Assembly: GCA_017484225.1 (NCBI GenBank)
Contig: JAFUTN010000010.1
Span: forward strand, 1-38,446
Origin: Alphaproteobacteria bacterium
GTDB taxonomy: Bacteria; Pseudomonadota; Alphaproteobacteria; RF32; CAG-239
DNA length: 38,446 bases
Reading direction: 5' to 3'
Both the position numbers and the translations under genes were made by a program. Below the pieces are notes generated by a model. That model was not told the DNA's origin and searched no databases. It saw only the letters and a list, made by a program, of their open reading frames with translations. Positions 7,780-17,396 of the stretch are shown in pieces; the stretch's first letter is position 1; every line of letters begins with the position of its first letter.

Positions 7780-8295
7780 TTAAAAATGGCGAAAATAGCG
7801 AACTTTTGCTTTAAATGAATCGTCATAAAAGTCAATCGGCATATTTTCTCCTCTTTCGGCACCAAAGCGAGCAACCCAACATTGTTCCGGCAAATGTTCC
7901 GCATTACGGATATGATAGTATCCGTCTAAAATCGGTTTATGCAATTCCGAAAGCTTTGCATTGAGTTTTTCAAGGTCATAAGATGCCCACTTGCAAAAGT
8001 TTACACTCATCAGATTTTCGGCCTTTTTTATCTCGGAACGGCGGATTTCCGTTGTTTCCGTCAAGTCCAGAGACGTGTTTACATTGGCAAACGGAAAAAT
8101 TCCGATCGGATTTAAGTCTTTGCCGATATCAAAGGGAATACGTTGTTCAATTCCGTCAATAACGCACAGCAAATCATACATTTCGTGACTGTTTGCCTGT
8201 TTGGGATTTTGGGCATATTGCAAATCGTTCAAAGTGATATGATTTGCCTCCATAAATCGCAACATTCGCATAATGATTCTTTGTTTTTGTTCCAT
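7780..8295 (-). CDS. Hypothetical protein
   Basis: I do not recognise this 171-residue protein. It is soluble, with no signal peptide or membrane segment. The N-terminal part is helical and basic (MEQKQRIIMRMLRFMEANHI), the middle is rich in Ile/Pro/Asn, and the C-terminus is aromatic and basic (AKVRYFRHF). Codon use and length argue for a real gene; the ribosome-binding site is weak. It is transcribed away from hydG, and its 3' end faces the tiny membrane ORF, which runs in the same direction 88 nt downstream. Confidence 0.7.
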   Translation of the reverse strand: MEQKQRIIMRMLRFMEANHITLNDLQYAQNPKQANSHEMYDLLCVIDGIEQRIPFDIGKDLNPIGIFPFANVNTSLDLTETTEIRRSEIKKAENLMSVNFCKWASYDLEKLNAKLSELHKPILDGYYHIRNAEHLPEQCWVARFGAERGENMPIDFYDDSFKAKVRYFRHF

Positions 8296-8353
8296 ACCAA
8301 TAATTGAATATTATTATAAAATTTTGCAATGCAAATAAATGTTTTTTATGTGC

Positions 8354-8382
8354 TTGTCAATACAAATTGTTGCAAATATGTA
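8354..8382 (+). promoter_or_regulatory. Probable hydG promoter
   Basis: TTGTCA (8354-8359), 17-nt spacer, TATGTA (8377-8382), about 70 nt ahead of the hydG start codon in the divergent region shared with the minus-strand gene starting at 8295. Confidence 0.45.
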
Positions 8383-8413
8383 AAAAGTGGGATTGAAATT
8401 GCCGAAAAAAAGT

Positions 8414-8441
8414 GTTACAAACCATACAAATTTGTTGTAAC
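8414..8441 (+). promoter_or_regulatory. Inverted repeat in the hydG leader
   Basis: GTTACAA (8414-8420) and TTGTAAC (8435-8441) form a 7-bp perfect inverted repeat with a 14-nt centre, directly before the ribosome-binding site. It could be an operator or an RNA hairpin. It is not a canonical FNR box. Confidence 0.3.
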
Positions 8442-8453
8442 CAAGGTGAAAAA

Positions 8454-8714
8454 ATGTCAGAAGATACCGAAAATTTATATAATCCGAAATCAATGAAAGC
8501 AGATGAATTTATTTCTGATGCCGAAATTAAAGCCAGTTTGGAATATGCCGATGCCAACAAAAATAATTTGGAATTGTTGGAAAAAATTATGGCAAAAGCA
8601 GAATTGGAAAAAGGGTTGTCTCATCGTGAAGCGTCGGTTTTGCTGGCTTGCGAAAATCCTGACATTAATGAGCGTATTTTTGCTTTGGCAAAAAAAATAA
8701 AACTTGATTTTTAA
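8454..8714 (+). CDS. hydG: HydG, N-terminal fragment (ends at an in-frame TAA)
   Basis: These 86 codons are the N-terminal helical region of the radical-SAM [FeFe]-hydrogenase maturase HydG: NPKSMKADEFISDAEI, then GLSHREASVLLACENP and ALAKKIKLDF are characteristic. The reading frame continues without shift into 8730-9893; only the TAA at 8712-8714 interrupts, where HydG normally has a tyrosine (D-F-Y-G-N-R). It starts at the ATG at 8454 after AAGGTG. The fragment alone lacks all cluster ligands and cannot be active. The gene is therefore a nonsense pseudogene, a split gene, or a single-base sequence error (see the companion fragment). Confidence 0.85.
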   Translation: MSEDTENLYNPKSMKADEFISDAEIKASLEYADANKNNLELLEKIMAKAELEKGLSHREASVLLACENPDINERIFALAKKIKLDF

Positions 8715-8729
8715 GGAAATCGCATTGTT

Positions 8730-9893
8730 TTGTTTGCCCCTCTTTACCTGTCAAATTATTGCATAAACAGTTGTGTTTATTGCCCTTACCATATCAAAAA
8801 CAAACACATATTCCGCCGTAAGATGACGCAAGAAGAAATTGCCAAAGAAGTAATTGCTCTGCAAGATATGGGGCATAAAAGGTTGGCAATAGAGCTGGGT
8901 GAAGATCCGGTTAATAATCCGATAGAATACGTCTTGGAAAGTATTAAAACAATTTATTCCATAAAACACAAAAACGGAGCAATCCGCCGTGTGAATGTAA
9001 ATATTGCTGCCACAACCGTTGAAAATTATAAAAAACTGCATGATGCAGGTATCGGAACTTATATCTTGTTTCAGGAAACATATAACCGTAAATCTTATGA
9101 AACATTGCATCCGGCCGGACCTAAACATGATTATGCTTGGCATACCGAAGCAATGGACAGAGCTATGGAAGGCGGTATAGATGACGTCGGAATCGGTGTG
9201 CTATACGGACTTTCCACTTACCGTTATGAGTTTGCCGGTTTGCTTATGCATGCCGAACACTTGGAAGCTGTTCACGGTGTCGGACCGCACACCATCAGTG
9301 TTCCGCGCTTGCGTCATGCCGACGATATAGACACCGACGACTTTAAGGACTGCATCAATGATGATATATTTGCTAAAATTGTTGCCTGCATCAGAATAGC
9401 CGTGCCGTATACCGGAATGATTGTTTCTACACGAGAAAGCAAAAAAACTCGGGAACGTGTTTTGGAACTTGGTGTTTCGCAAATTTCCGGCGGTTCAAAA
9501 ACATCTGTCGGCGGTTATGCATCTCCTGAGCCTGAAGAAGAAAATTCGGCTCAATTTGACGTTATTGATAACAGAACGTTGGATGAAGTTATTTTATGGT
9601 TAATGCAACGCGGATTTGTGCCGAGTTTTTGCACGGCGTGCTACCGCGAAGGACGAACCGGCGACAGATTCATGGAACTTTGCAAATCTAAACAAATTCA
9701 TAATTGTTGCCATCCGAATGCAATTATGACTTTGCAGGAATATTTGAGTGATTACGCTTCTGACGAAACTAAAAAAGCCGGAGAAGATTTGATTGAAAAA
9801 GAAATTGCCACACTCAACCCGAATATTGCAAAAATAGTTCGTCAACACTTGGAAAATATTCGTGCGGGAAGGGGACGTGATTTTCGCTTTTAA
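8730..9893 (+). CDS. hydG: HydG, main radical-SAM part (same frame as 8454-8714)
   Basis: HydG cleaves tyrosine to make the CO and cyanide ligands of the [FeFe]-hydrogenase H-cluster. This part carries the radical-SAM triad C-x3-C-x2-C (YCINSCVYC; residues 103, 107 and 110 of the undivided protein) and the C-terminal auxiliary cluster motif C-x2-C-x22-C (393, 396, 419; FCTACYREG to NCCHPNA). Read through, the whole protein would be 479 residues, normal for HydG. The only in-frame starts after the TAA are weak: ATT at 8724 and TTG at 8730, with AAGGA overlapping the stop codon, so coupled re-initiation is conceivable. No hydE, hydF or hydrogenase gene is in the window. The otherwise intact sequence suggests recent damage, an error, or a functional split. 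Confidence 0.9.
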   Translation: MFAPLYLSNYCINSCVYCPYHIKNKHIFRRKMTQEEIAKEVIALQDMGHKRLAIELGEDPVNNPIEYVLESIKTIYSIKHKNGAIRRVNVNIAATTVENYKKLHDAGIGTYILFQETYNRKSYETLHPAGPKHDYAWHTEAMDRAMEGGIDDVGIGVLYGLSTYRYEFAGLLMHAEHLEAVHGVGPHTISVPRLRHADDIDTDDFKDCINDDIFAKIVACIRIAVPYTGMIVSTRESKKTRERVLELGVSQISGGSKTSVGGYASPEPEEENSAQFDVIDNRTLDEVILWLMQRGFVPSFCTACYREGRTGDRFMELCKSKQIHNCCHPNAIMTLQEYLSDYASDETKKAGEDLIEKEIATLNPNIAKIVRQHLENIRAGRGRDFRF

Positions 9894-9906
9894 GCGTTAA
9901 TAACCG

Positions 9907-10194
9907 TTATTGTGATATTTCCATTAATGTTGCCGTCAATACCTGATTTCGGGTAAAAAATATGGGATTGCTCTGTAAGTTTTGACGGTATAAGTATACT
10001 AAAACAAACAGCCGGACGGCTTGTGTCATCCCTACTTCAGGTTTTTTGCTTTGCATTATTTTTTCAATTAACTTATTTCTTTTAAGGTTTTCTCGGCGGC
10101 ATATATTATCAAGTATATCCCACTCAATCAACGATAGGCGAATACTTGTTTTTTTGTTGAACAGCACTATTACTCTGCTTGTAAAAATAGTCAT
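9907..10194 (-). CDS. Ribbon-helix-helix domain protein (RHH_4-like)
   Basis: The protein has 95 residues. The N-terminal half (VIVLFNKKTSIRLSLIEWDI, then LDNICRRENLKRNKLIEKI) has the ribbon-helix-helix pattern: one beta strand with alternating residues, then two helices. This resembles the small RHH_4 proteins common in Alphaproteobacteria, where the usual target is DNA. It runs convergently into hydG with a 13-bp gap. Function is unknown; an autoregulator or small transcription factor is the simplest guess. Confidence 0.7.
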   Translation of the reverse strand: MTIFTSRVIVLFNKKTSIRLSLIEWDILDNICRRENLKRNKLIEKIMQSKKPEVGMTQAVRLFVLVYLYRQNLQSNPIFFTRNQVLTATLMEISQ

Positions 10195-10435
10195 TTTATC
10201 TCTCTTTAAGTGTATTTTAAAATTATATTAAACTAATATTGTTTTAAAATCAATCAAAAAGATACTATACAAACAAAAAATATTATTAATTGCATTGATT
10301 TGAGAGAAAAATTTTTGAAAATAAGGTGGTAAATTAATAATGCAAAAGGATATAGTGACAAAATGTCTTGTATTTTTGCGGATACTGTGCAAATTATAGA
10401 GAGGAAGATTTTTTATTGTTGAAAGATAAATCGGT

Positions 10436-10780
10436 ATGGAAAAACCTGATAAACCACTGGAACTGTTGGTTCCTATTATTTTAATGGACTACATTCGTCT
10501 GATTACGGCTGCAAATTGTTTACTGACGGAAAACGCCGAAAACGAAACATTGTTTAAAATTGCACCGGATGTTTATGAAAAAATAATGTCGGAACCGCTT
10601 AAATCTCCGCTAATCGGCATTATTATGAATTACAATGCTGCGGATGGAATCTTGAAAGCCAAGGCAGATGAGGGCGTAAACCAGATTTATGCCAATAAAA
10701 TTATGCGGGAAGTGGCGTTGCAATACAAAGAAAACTATGGCAAACGCTATACGGGTTTTATCAGTGAAATAACTAACTAA
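10436..10780 (+). CDS. Hypothetical protein
   Basis: A 114-residue protein not recognised. It has a hydrophobic patch (LELLVPIILMDYIRLITAANCLL) too polar for a clear membrane span, a mixed helical middle and a C-terminal basic helix (NKIMREVALQYKENYGKRY). The ribosome-binding site is poor. Its stop overlaps the last 4 nt of convergent ddl. The 240 bp before it (10195-10435) are very A+T-rich and hold only two unconvincing 19-codon ORFs. The reading frame looks real because it lies in the right orientation with no competing gene. Confidence 0.6.
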   Translation: MEKPDKPLELLVPIILMDYIRLITAANCLLTENAENETLFKIAPDVYEKIMSEPLKSPLIGIIMNYNAADGILKAKADEGVNQIYANKIMREVALQYKENYGKRYTGFISEITN

Positions 10781-11691
10781 TCTTTTCTTTTTCGGCAGGA
10801 AGCATTAAGAATGAGCATTTCGCACAAATCAGCGTAAGATATGCCGATATGTTTAGCCTGTTCCGGAACTAATGATAATGAGGTCATTCCCGGATTGGTG
10901 TTGATTTCCAACAAAACGACTCCGTCATCGGGATTATATCTGAAATCGCAACGCGATAATGTTCCGCACCGGAGCAAATTATGCACTTTTTCCGCATAGC
11001 GGCAGCATGTTGCGGCCACATTTTCAGGAATTTGCGCCGGTAAAATATGTTGTGTGTAACCGGCAGTATATTTTGCATCATAATCATAAAATCCGCTTTT
11101 GGCAACCAGCTCGGTAACGACGCTTGATTTTCCTTTAAGGCACATTGCCGTTAATTCTCGTCCGGCAATATATTGTTCAATTAATATTTCGGTGTTTTCG
11201 CATTTGTAGCAAACTTTTTCGGCATCTTCCCGACTTTTGACAATAAACACACCTACGCTTGAACCGTCGGATGTCGGTTTAACGACATAAGGATAAGGCA
11301 GGGCTGTTCCGTGCAGCTTGAAATCGGCATAAGTTGTTTTTTCGCCTTGAGCAACTTTTATACCTGCCTGCTGAGCCAGCAGTTTAGTTAAATATTTATC
11401 CATTCCCAGAGCGGATGCCTTTAGACAAGAATGAGTATATGGTATTTGCAACATATCAAGAAGACCTTGAATTTCACCGTCTTCGCCCCAATTTCCGTAA
11501 AGACCGTTATAAACAACATCCGGTTGCTCTGTTTTCAGCACATCAATCAAATCCCAAACATTGTCCAGCAAATGTTCAACAACTGCATATCCCTTGCTTT
11601 TCAATGCAGATGAAATATCGTTTTTTGAAGAAATGCTTACTTCCCGTTCGGCAGAGAAACCGCCGTAAAGCAATAAAACTTTTTTTGCCAT
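10777..11691 (-). CDS. ddl: D-alanine--D-alanine ligase
   Basis: Ddl joins two D-Ala with ATP hydrolysis to supply the D-Ala-D-Ala end of peptidoglycan precursors. The 304-residue length is normal. Visible: the N-terminal LLYGGFSAEREVSISS signature, NGLYGNWGEDGEIQGLLDML, the ATP-grasp core YPYVVKPTSDGSSVGV, EILIEQYIAGRELTAM, and the metal/ATP motif LLEINTNPGMTSLSLVP. AAAGGA precedes the ATG. The gene stands alone rather than in a mur cluster, and is divergent from the DUF3108 gene with a 67-bp shared promoter region. Confidence 0.95.
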   Translation of the reverse strand: MAKKVLLLYGGFSAEREVSISSKNDISSALKSKGYAVVEHLLDNVWDLIDVLKTEQPDVVYNGLYGNWGEDGEIQGLLDMLQIPYTHSCLKASALGMDKYLTKLLAQQAGIKVAQGEKTTYADFKLHGTALPYPYVVKPTSDGSSVGVFIVKSREDAEKVCYKCENTEILIEQYIAGRELTAMCLKGKSSVVTELVAKSGFYDYDAKYTAGYTQHILPAQIPENVAATCCRYAEKVHNLLRCGTLSRCDFRYNPDDGVVLLEINTNPGMTSLSLVPEQAKHIGISYADLCEMLILNASCRKRKD

Positions 11692-11758
11692 TTTTTTTCC
11701 TTTATTATCGCGAATTTTCTGCTATGTTAGGAAAAATTGTTTAAGGAATAGCTAAAGA

Positions 11759-12526
11759 ATGAGACTATATTTGCTGATATTTTTGCTGGCCGTAATGCCG
11801 TTAACAAACGCTCAGGCAAAAACATTGACACATTATATGAAAACCCGCATAGGTCTTTTTGATGCCTGCTCGCAAACATTTGCGTATAAATTTACTCAAA
11901 ACGGCAGATATGATGTAAAAACCACGGTTAAAACAACCGGAACTTTTGGGGTAGTATATCCGTTTAAGGCAACCTATCATGCCTACGGAAGTTTTAATAA
12001 TACAAAGTTTATGCCGGAAAATTATTTTTACGAAACCGATTCCTTTCGTCATCGCACCAAAGAAATTGTGTATAAAAACGGTGTTCCGCAATATCGCATA
12101 AGTGTTAAGGGTGATAATAAGCGGCAAGATGATATTACGATTGATGAAAAGTATAAAACCTCAAATGATTTGCTGACTACATTTGCCGAATTAACGTATC
12201 TGGTGATGCAAAATAAAAAATGTGACTTTACACAGTTTTCGTTTAATGGTAAAAAATATTCCAAGTTGACGTCAGTTTCTGAGGGTAAAGAAAATATAAA
12301 AACGCCGTATTTTGAGGGTGAGGCTGAAAAGTGTGAATTATCTTTGCAAATTGTGGATGATACGGAAGCCGGATTTTTCTTTGACAAAGATGAGACTGTC
12401 AGTTTTTGGGTTATGAAAGACAAAAAATCAGGATTGCCTTTTGTAGCAAAAGTTTTTTTGGATTCAACTCCGCTTGGAGAATTGGAATCTTTTACAACAA
12501 AAATAGAGGTGAATTATGACAAATAA
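11759..12526 (+). CDS. Periplasmic DUF3108-family protein
   Basis: The protein has 255 residues, with a signal peptide (MRLYLLIFLLAVMPLTNAQA). The mature part is beta-rich and fits DUF3108: TFGVVYPFKATYHAYGSF, NYFYETDSFRHRTKEIVYKN, then DDITIDEKYKTSNDLLTTFAELTY with pieces of the family's D-x-L-T-x-F region. DUF3108 proteins are periplasmic and of unknown role in Gram-negative bacteria. It overlaps the following U32 gene by 11 nt, so the two are co-translated. Confidence 0.8.
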   Translation: MRLYLLIFLLAVMPLTNAQAKTLTHYMKTRIGLFDACSQTFAYKFTQNGRYDVKTTVKTTGTFGVVYPFKATYHAYGSFNNTKFMPENYFYETDSFRHRTKEIVYKNGVPQYRISVKGDNKRQDDITIDEKYKTSNDLLTTFAELTYLVMQNKKCDFTQFSFNGKKYSKLTSVSEGKENIKTPYFEGEAEKCELSLQIVDDTEAGFFFDKDETVSFWVMKDKKSGLPFVAKVFLDSTPLGELESFTTKIEVNYDK

Positions 12527-13928
12527 AGCTGAATTATTGCTGCCGGCAGGTTCGTTGGTAAAGTTGAAAACAGCAATTTTATACGGGGCAGATGCCGTTT
12601 ATGCTGGCACACCGGATATGAGTTTGCGCACTCAATCAAAGTTTTCGCTGGAAGACTTAAAAGAAGGTATTGAGTTCGTTCATAATGCCGGCAAAAAAAT
12701 ATATTTGACGCTGAACCTGTATATTCACAATGAAGAAGCAGAAAAGTTGCCGCAATTTGTTGCTACACTGCGTGAATTGAAACCGGACGGAGTTTTGATT
12801 GCCGACCCCGGTGTATTTTACTATTTGCAACAGCATGCACCTGAATTGAAACGCTTTGTTTCAACACAGGCGAATATATGTTCGGCGCAAACAGTTAAGT
12901 TTTGGCAGTCTATGGGAGCCAGCTTATGCGTTTTGGGGCGAGAAGTTACATTTGCCGAAATGGAACAAATCAGGCAGCAATGCCCTGATGTTTTGTTGGA
13001 GTGTTTTGTTCACGGTGCAATGTGTATGTCATATTCCGGCAGATGCCTGATTTCTAATTTTATGGCCGATCGCAGCGCCAACAAAGGAAAATGCGCGCAT
13101 TGTTGCCGATGGCACTACAAAATGCATTTGCGCTTGAAAGACGGCACAATTAAGGAAATAGAAATAGATAAAGACAACGCAAAAGCTTTTGAATTTTTGC
13201 TGGAGGAAGATTTCCGTCCGGGTGAATATTATGAGGTTGTGGAAGATGAACACGGCGGATATTTGCTTAACTCAAAAGATATGTGCCTGATGCCGAGACT
13301 GAATGATATTTTGCGTATCGGTATGGATTCCTTAAAAGTTGAAGGTCGCAATAAAACCGAATATTATGCGGCAACGGTTGCCAGAGCTTATCGTCAGGCG
13401 ATTGATGATTATTATGCAAATCCGAATGAGTGGGATTTTCGTAAATATATGGATGAGTTGTATGCTTTGCAAAATCGCGGATATTGTTTGGGTTTTCATG
13501 ACGGAAAGCTGACTAACATCAGCCAAAACTATGAATACACCCGAACATTGGGTGAATGGCTGTTTGCCGGTTCAATTATTGAATGGCAGGGTGATGATGC
13601 GATTTTTGAAATCCGCAATTACATAAATTCAGGCGAGCCGATTGATTTTCTGATTCCCGGCGGCTTGCAAAATGTTCGTCTTATTTTGACAGAATTTGAA
13701 GATGCCGACAGCGGAGAAATTACTCCGCGCGTTTCTGCCGGTGAGGGCAAAAAAATACGTATTCGTCCGGAAAAATGGCAACAGCCGATTGCAAAAATCA
13801 AAACATTGCTGCCGCAATATGTTATTGCTCGTAAATATCAGGGATTAAAAGGTGAAAATCAAGAATTTTATACCCATAAAAGAAATGAATTTGACCGCCT
13901 GATAGAAGGATGTCCTTTGGAGGAATAA
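12516..13928 (+). CDS. U32 peptidase-family protein (TrhP/YegQ-like)
   Basis: A 470-residue protein. ELLLPAGSLVKLKTAILYGADAVY is the U32 N-terminal barrel. The central FVHGAMCMSYSGRCLISN and KGKCAHCCR give the conserved cysteines (170, 177, 193, 196/197) expected to hold an iron-sulfur cluster. A small beta-barrel domain follows at about 370-460. Despite the name, members such as E. coli TrhP and RlhA act in RNA hydroxylation, with TrhP modifying tRNA U34. The length and single-domain layout resemble TrhP, so a tRNA modification role is likely but inferred. It overlaps miaA, another tRNA-modifying enzyme, by 1 nt (TAATG). Confidence 0.88.
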   Translation: MTNKAELLLPAGSLVKLKTAILYGADAVYAGTPDMSLRTQSKFSLEDLKEGIEFVHNAGKKIYLTLNLYIHNEEAEKLPQFVATLRELKPDGVLIADPGVFYYLQQHAPELKRFVSTQANICSAQTVKFWQSMGASLCVLGREVTFAEMEQIRQQCPDVLLECFVHGAMCMSYSGRCLISNFMADRSANKGKCAHCCRWHYKMHLRLKDGTIKEIEIDKDNAKAFEFLLEEDFRPGEYYEVVEDEHGGYLLNSKDMCLMPRLNDILRIGMDSLKVEGRNKTEYYAATVARAYRQAIDDYYANPNEWDFRKYMDELYALQNRGYCLGFHDGKLTNISQNYEYTRTLGEWLFAGSIIEWQGDDAIFEIRNYINSGEPIDFLIPGGLQNVRLILTEFEDADSGEITPRVSAGEGKKIRIRPEKWQQPIAKIKTLLPQYVIARKYQGLKGENQEFYTHKRNEFDRLIEGCPLEE

Positions 13929-14860
13929 TGAAAAACAAGGTTGTTGTCATTTCCGGTCCTACCGCATCCGGAAAATCAAAATTAGCCGTAGATATTGCAA
14001 CAAAAACTAACGGTGTTGTGGTTAATTGCGATTCCATGCAGATTTATAAAGGGATACCGGTTATTTCGGCAGCACCGTCGGCAGAAGAATATGCAAAAGC
14101 AGAACATCGTCTTTTTGAAATTTATGACTGTAATTTTCGCGGTAATGTTGTTGATTGGACACGATTATGCGCCAACACCATTGAAGAAATATGGAATGAG
14201 CAAAAAATTCCGGTTGTTGTCGGCGGAACCGGAATGTATGTGGATTCTCTTTTGAACGGTGTATCTCCGATACCGGCAACACCTCCGCAAGTTCGCGAAA
14301 AGGTTAATTTTTTGCTGCAAACAAGAGGTTTGGAATATTTGTATTCGGAGTTGCAAAAATTTGACGCCGTAAGTGCAAATAAACTGGCCCCGAAGGATAA
14401 AACCCGAATTATGCGAGCAACCGAAGTATTTTATGCCACCGGAAAAACTATTTCCGAATGGCATAAATTGCCGCAAATTAAAATTCTTCCGGAGGCGGAT
14501 TTTTTGGTAGTGAAAGTTTTTCCGGAACTGGCGGAAATAGAACAAAGATGTTGCTCTCGTTTGGATACAATGGTTACAAAAAGCGGTGCTTTAGATGAGA
14601 TTAAACGTCTGATTGAACAAAATATTTCCGAAGAAATGCCGGCAATGAAAGCTCTTGGCGTGCCGGAACTCGGCAGATATATTAAAGGAGAAATAACACT
14701 GCAACAGGCGCTTGATTTGGCAAAATTGCACACCAGACAATATGCAAAGCGCCAACGCACGTGGCTGAAACACCGTTTGCACGCTGATATAGAGTTGTTT
14801 GATGTTTATCGCGGCCAACCTGAGTTTGTCGCGCAAATTTTAAATGCAATAAACTTGTGA
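13928..14860 (+). CDS. miaA: tRNA dimethylallyltransferase
   Basis: MiaA transfers an isopentenyl group to A37 of tRNAs that read UNN codons. The protein has 310 residues. The P-loop is GPTASGKS (residues 10-17), followed by NCDSMQIYKGIPVISA (the DSxQ motif), VVGGTGMYVDSLLNG, and the C-terminal tRNA-binding core (KALGVPELGRYIKG, HTRQYAKRQRTWLKH). The start at 13928 overlaps the U32 stop (TAATG) after GGAGGA. An in-frame ATG at 13910 would extend into the upstream gene and is less likely. Confidence 0.96.
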   Translation: MKNKVVVISGPTASGKSKLAVDIATKTNGVVVNCDSMQIYKGIPVISAAPSAEEYAKAEHRLFEIYDCNFRGNVVDWTRLCANTIEEIWNEQKIPVVVGGTGMYVDSLLNGVSPIPATPPQVREKVNFLLQTRGLEYLYSELQKFDAVSANKLAPKDKTRIMRATEVFYATGKTISEWHKLPQIKILPEADFLVVKVFPELAEIEQRCCSRLDTMVTKSGALDEIKRLIEQNISEEMPAMKALGVPELGRYIKGEITLQQALDLAKLHTRQYAKRQRTWLKHRLHADIELFDVYRGQPEFVAQILNAINL

Positions 14861-14876
14861 AAAATAAGATTAAATC

Positions 14877-14905
14877 TTGCACAATTTTCCGATACGTTAT
14901 AAATA
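14877..14905 (+). promoter_or_regulatory. Promoter of the mreB operon
   Basis: TTGCAC (14877-14882), 17-nt spacer, TAAATA (14900-14905), about 33 nt before the mreB ATG, which has GAGGAG as ribosome-binding site. Confidence 0.6.
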
Positions 14906-14929
14906 TATTAACAAAATCTTAAAATATGA

Positions 14930-15982
<1,053 letters not shown>

Positions 15983-15997
15983 AATACGGAATAAAAA

Positions 15998-16879
15998 ATG
16001 GGGCGCCGGAAGTTTTTTCTGCAAATAAAATTCGGAGAAATTAGTGCAGTATTGCGGAAACTGTTGGTTTTCGTAATGTTTCTCGGCGCTTTACTGTTTG
16101 TTTTTATGAGCAAATTTTCGTCAAATACGGTAGATAAGATGAGTGCAACCATGCTGGAAATAACGGCTCCCGTTGCCCACGTTTTGGAATTTCCGGCGCG
16201 TGGTATACATCATGTTTATACTTATTTGTATGATGTAAGCCATATCTTTTCGGATAATCGTATCCTGCGGGAAGAAAATCAGCAAATGCAGTTTTTGCAG
16301 AACAAAGTGCGGACTTTGGAGGTTGAAAACCAGCTTTTGTCTCGGTTACTTAACTATATTCCTCCTCCGGAGGTAAATTTTTTCAGTGCAAAAATTGTAG
16401 CTGAATCCGGTGACGAATATACACATGCTTTGGTTGTTTATGTCGGGCATAATACCGTAAAAAAAGGGCAGGTTGTGCTTGGCAACGAAAGTGTTATCGG
16501 GCGGGTTGACAAGGTCAGCGGAAACTATGCGAAAATACTTTTATTGACAGATATAAATTCTAATATACCTGTGGTGATTGAGCGCACACGAGCCAGAGGA
16601 ATTTTAAGCGGAGATAACACCGAAAATCCGCAAATAATATTTACCCGTCCGGAAGATGATATCCGAGAAGGCGATTTGGTTGTTACGTCCGGTGTCGGCG
16701 GAATGTTTCCTTCGGGATTGCCGATAGGTTTTATCAGTTCTTTGCAAAACGGAGAGATAAAAGTAGAAACAATCGCCGATATCAGCAGAGTTGAATATGT
16801 TCGCATTGTTAATTACGGGCCGTTTACAGATGAAGCAGAGTTGAATGACTTTATGAAGGCTGACGAAGATGGAAGATAA
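15998..16879 (+). CDS. mreC: Rod shape-determining protein MreC
   Basis: A bitopic protein of 293 residues linking MreB to periplasmic wall enzymes. One N-terminal membrane span (about 24-42, LLVFVMFLGALLFVFM), then a coiled coil (about 85-115, ENQQMQFLQNKVRTLEVENQ) and the two beta-barrel MreC core domains (NFFSAKIVAESGDEYTHALV, KGQVVLGNESVIGRV, LLLTDINSNIPVVI, GDLVVTSGVGGMFPSGLPIG). It starts 15 nt after mreB and overlaps mreD by 11 nt. Confidence 0.96.
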   Translation: MGRRKFFLQIKFGEISAVLRKLLVFVMFLGALLFVFMSKFSSNTVDKMSATMLEITAPVAHVLEFPARGIHHVYTYLYDVSHIFSDNRILREENQQMQFLQNKVRTLEVENQLLSRLLNYIPPPEVNFFSAKIVAESGDEYTHALVVYVGHNTVKKGQVVLGNESVIGRVDKVSGNYAKILLLTDINSNIPVVIERTRARGILSGDNTENPQIIFTRPEDDIREGDLVVTSGVGGMFPSGLPIGFISSLQNGEIKVETIADISRVEYVRIVNYGPFTDEAELNDFMKADEDGR

Positions 16880-17396
16880 TGCTGCCGAAAAATTGAGAAT
16901 GTTCGGTATACACCGTATACCGTTGATAGTAACGTTGCTTTTGTTGTTCGTGTTTTATATGCCGGTTAAATCTCTGGAATTAGGGTGTTTTCATCCGTCA
17001 ATAGGTGCGGCATGTGTTTTTTATTGGGCAATGAACAGAGGACAATTTTTCGGATATGCTTCAGCGTTTATTGTCGGCTTTATCATTGATATATACAGCA
17101 CGATGCCGTTTGGCTGTTCCATGCTTATGATGTTGATGATTGTTGTAATGGTTAATATTATGAAAGCTTATGTGTATCCGGTATCATTTGCCGGCAGATG
17201 GGTAGAGTTTATTCTGGTTTGTTTGGTGATTTCCGCCATAAAGTATTTATTAATCTGCATTTATTACGGGGAAATGTTTTCCTTAAAAGAAATTGTTTTG
17301 AACTTGCTTTCAACGGTTATGTTTTATCCGCTTATTGCCTACATCAATTTGTTTGTGCAACAAAAATTTTTGCCTCCGGAAAAAATCAATGAGTAA
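16869..17396 (+). CDS. mreD: Rod shape-determining protein MreD
   Basis: An integral membrane protein of 175 residues with about five spans. The core GQFFGYASAFIVGFIIDIYS, then PFGCSMLMMLMIVVM matches the MreD family. It works with MreC and the RodA-PBP2 synthase. It overlaps mreC by 11 nt and mrdA by 8 nt, indicating strict co-translation. Confidence 0.92.
   Translation: MEDNAAEKLRMFGIHRIPLIVTLLLLFVFYMPVKSLELGCFHPSIGAACVFYWAMNRGQFFGYASAFIVGFIIDIYSTMPFGCSMLMMLMIVVMVNIMKAYVYPVSFAGRWVEFILVCLVISAIKYLLICIYYGEMFSLKEIVLNLLSTVMFYPLIAYINLFVQQKFLPPEKINE

Noticed and set aside
8712..8714. Stop-codon recoding (selenocysteine, pyrrolysine or a changed genetic code) in hydG
   Set aside because: The codon is TAA, not TGA or TAG, and TAA ends many other genes in the window (nusA, rimP, the STAS gene, mreB), so general reassignment is excluded.
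10340..10399. 19-codon ORF upstream of the hypothetical gene at 10436
   Set aside because: Weak ribosome site, no hydrophobic or other recognisable character, and an overlapping alternative 19-codon ORF is equally good; no reason to prefer either.
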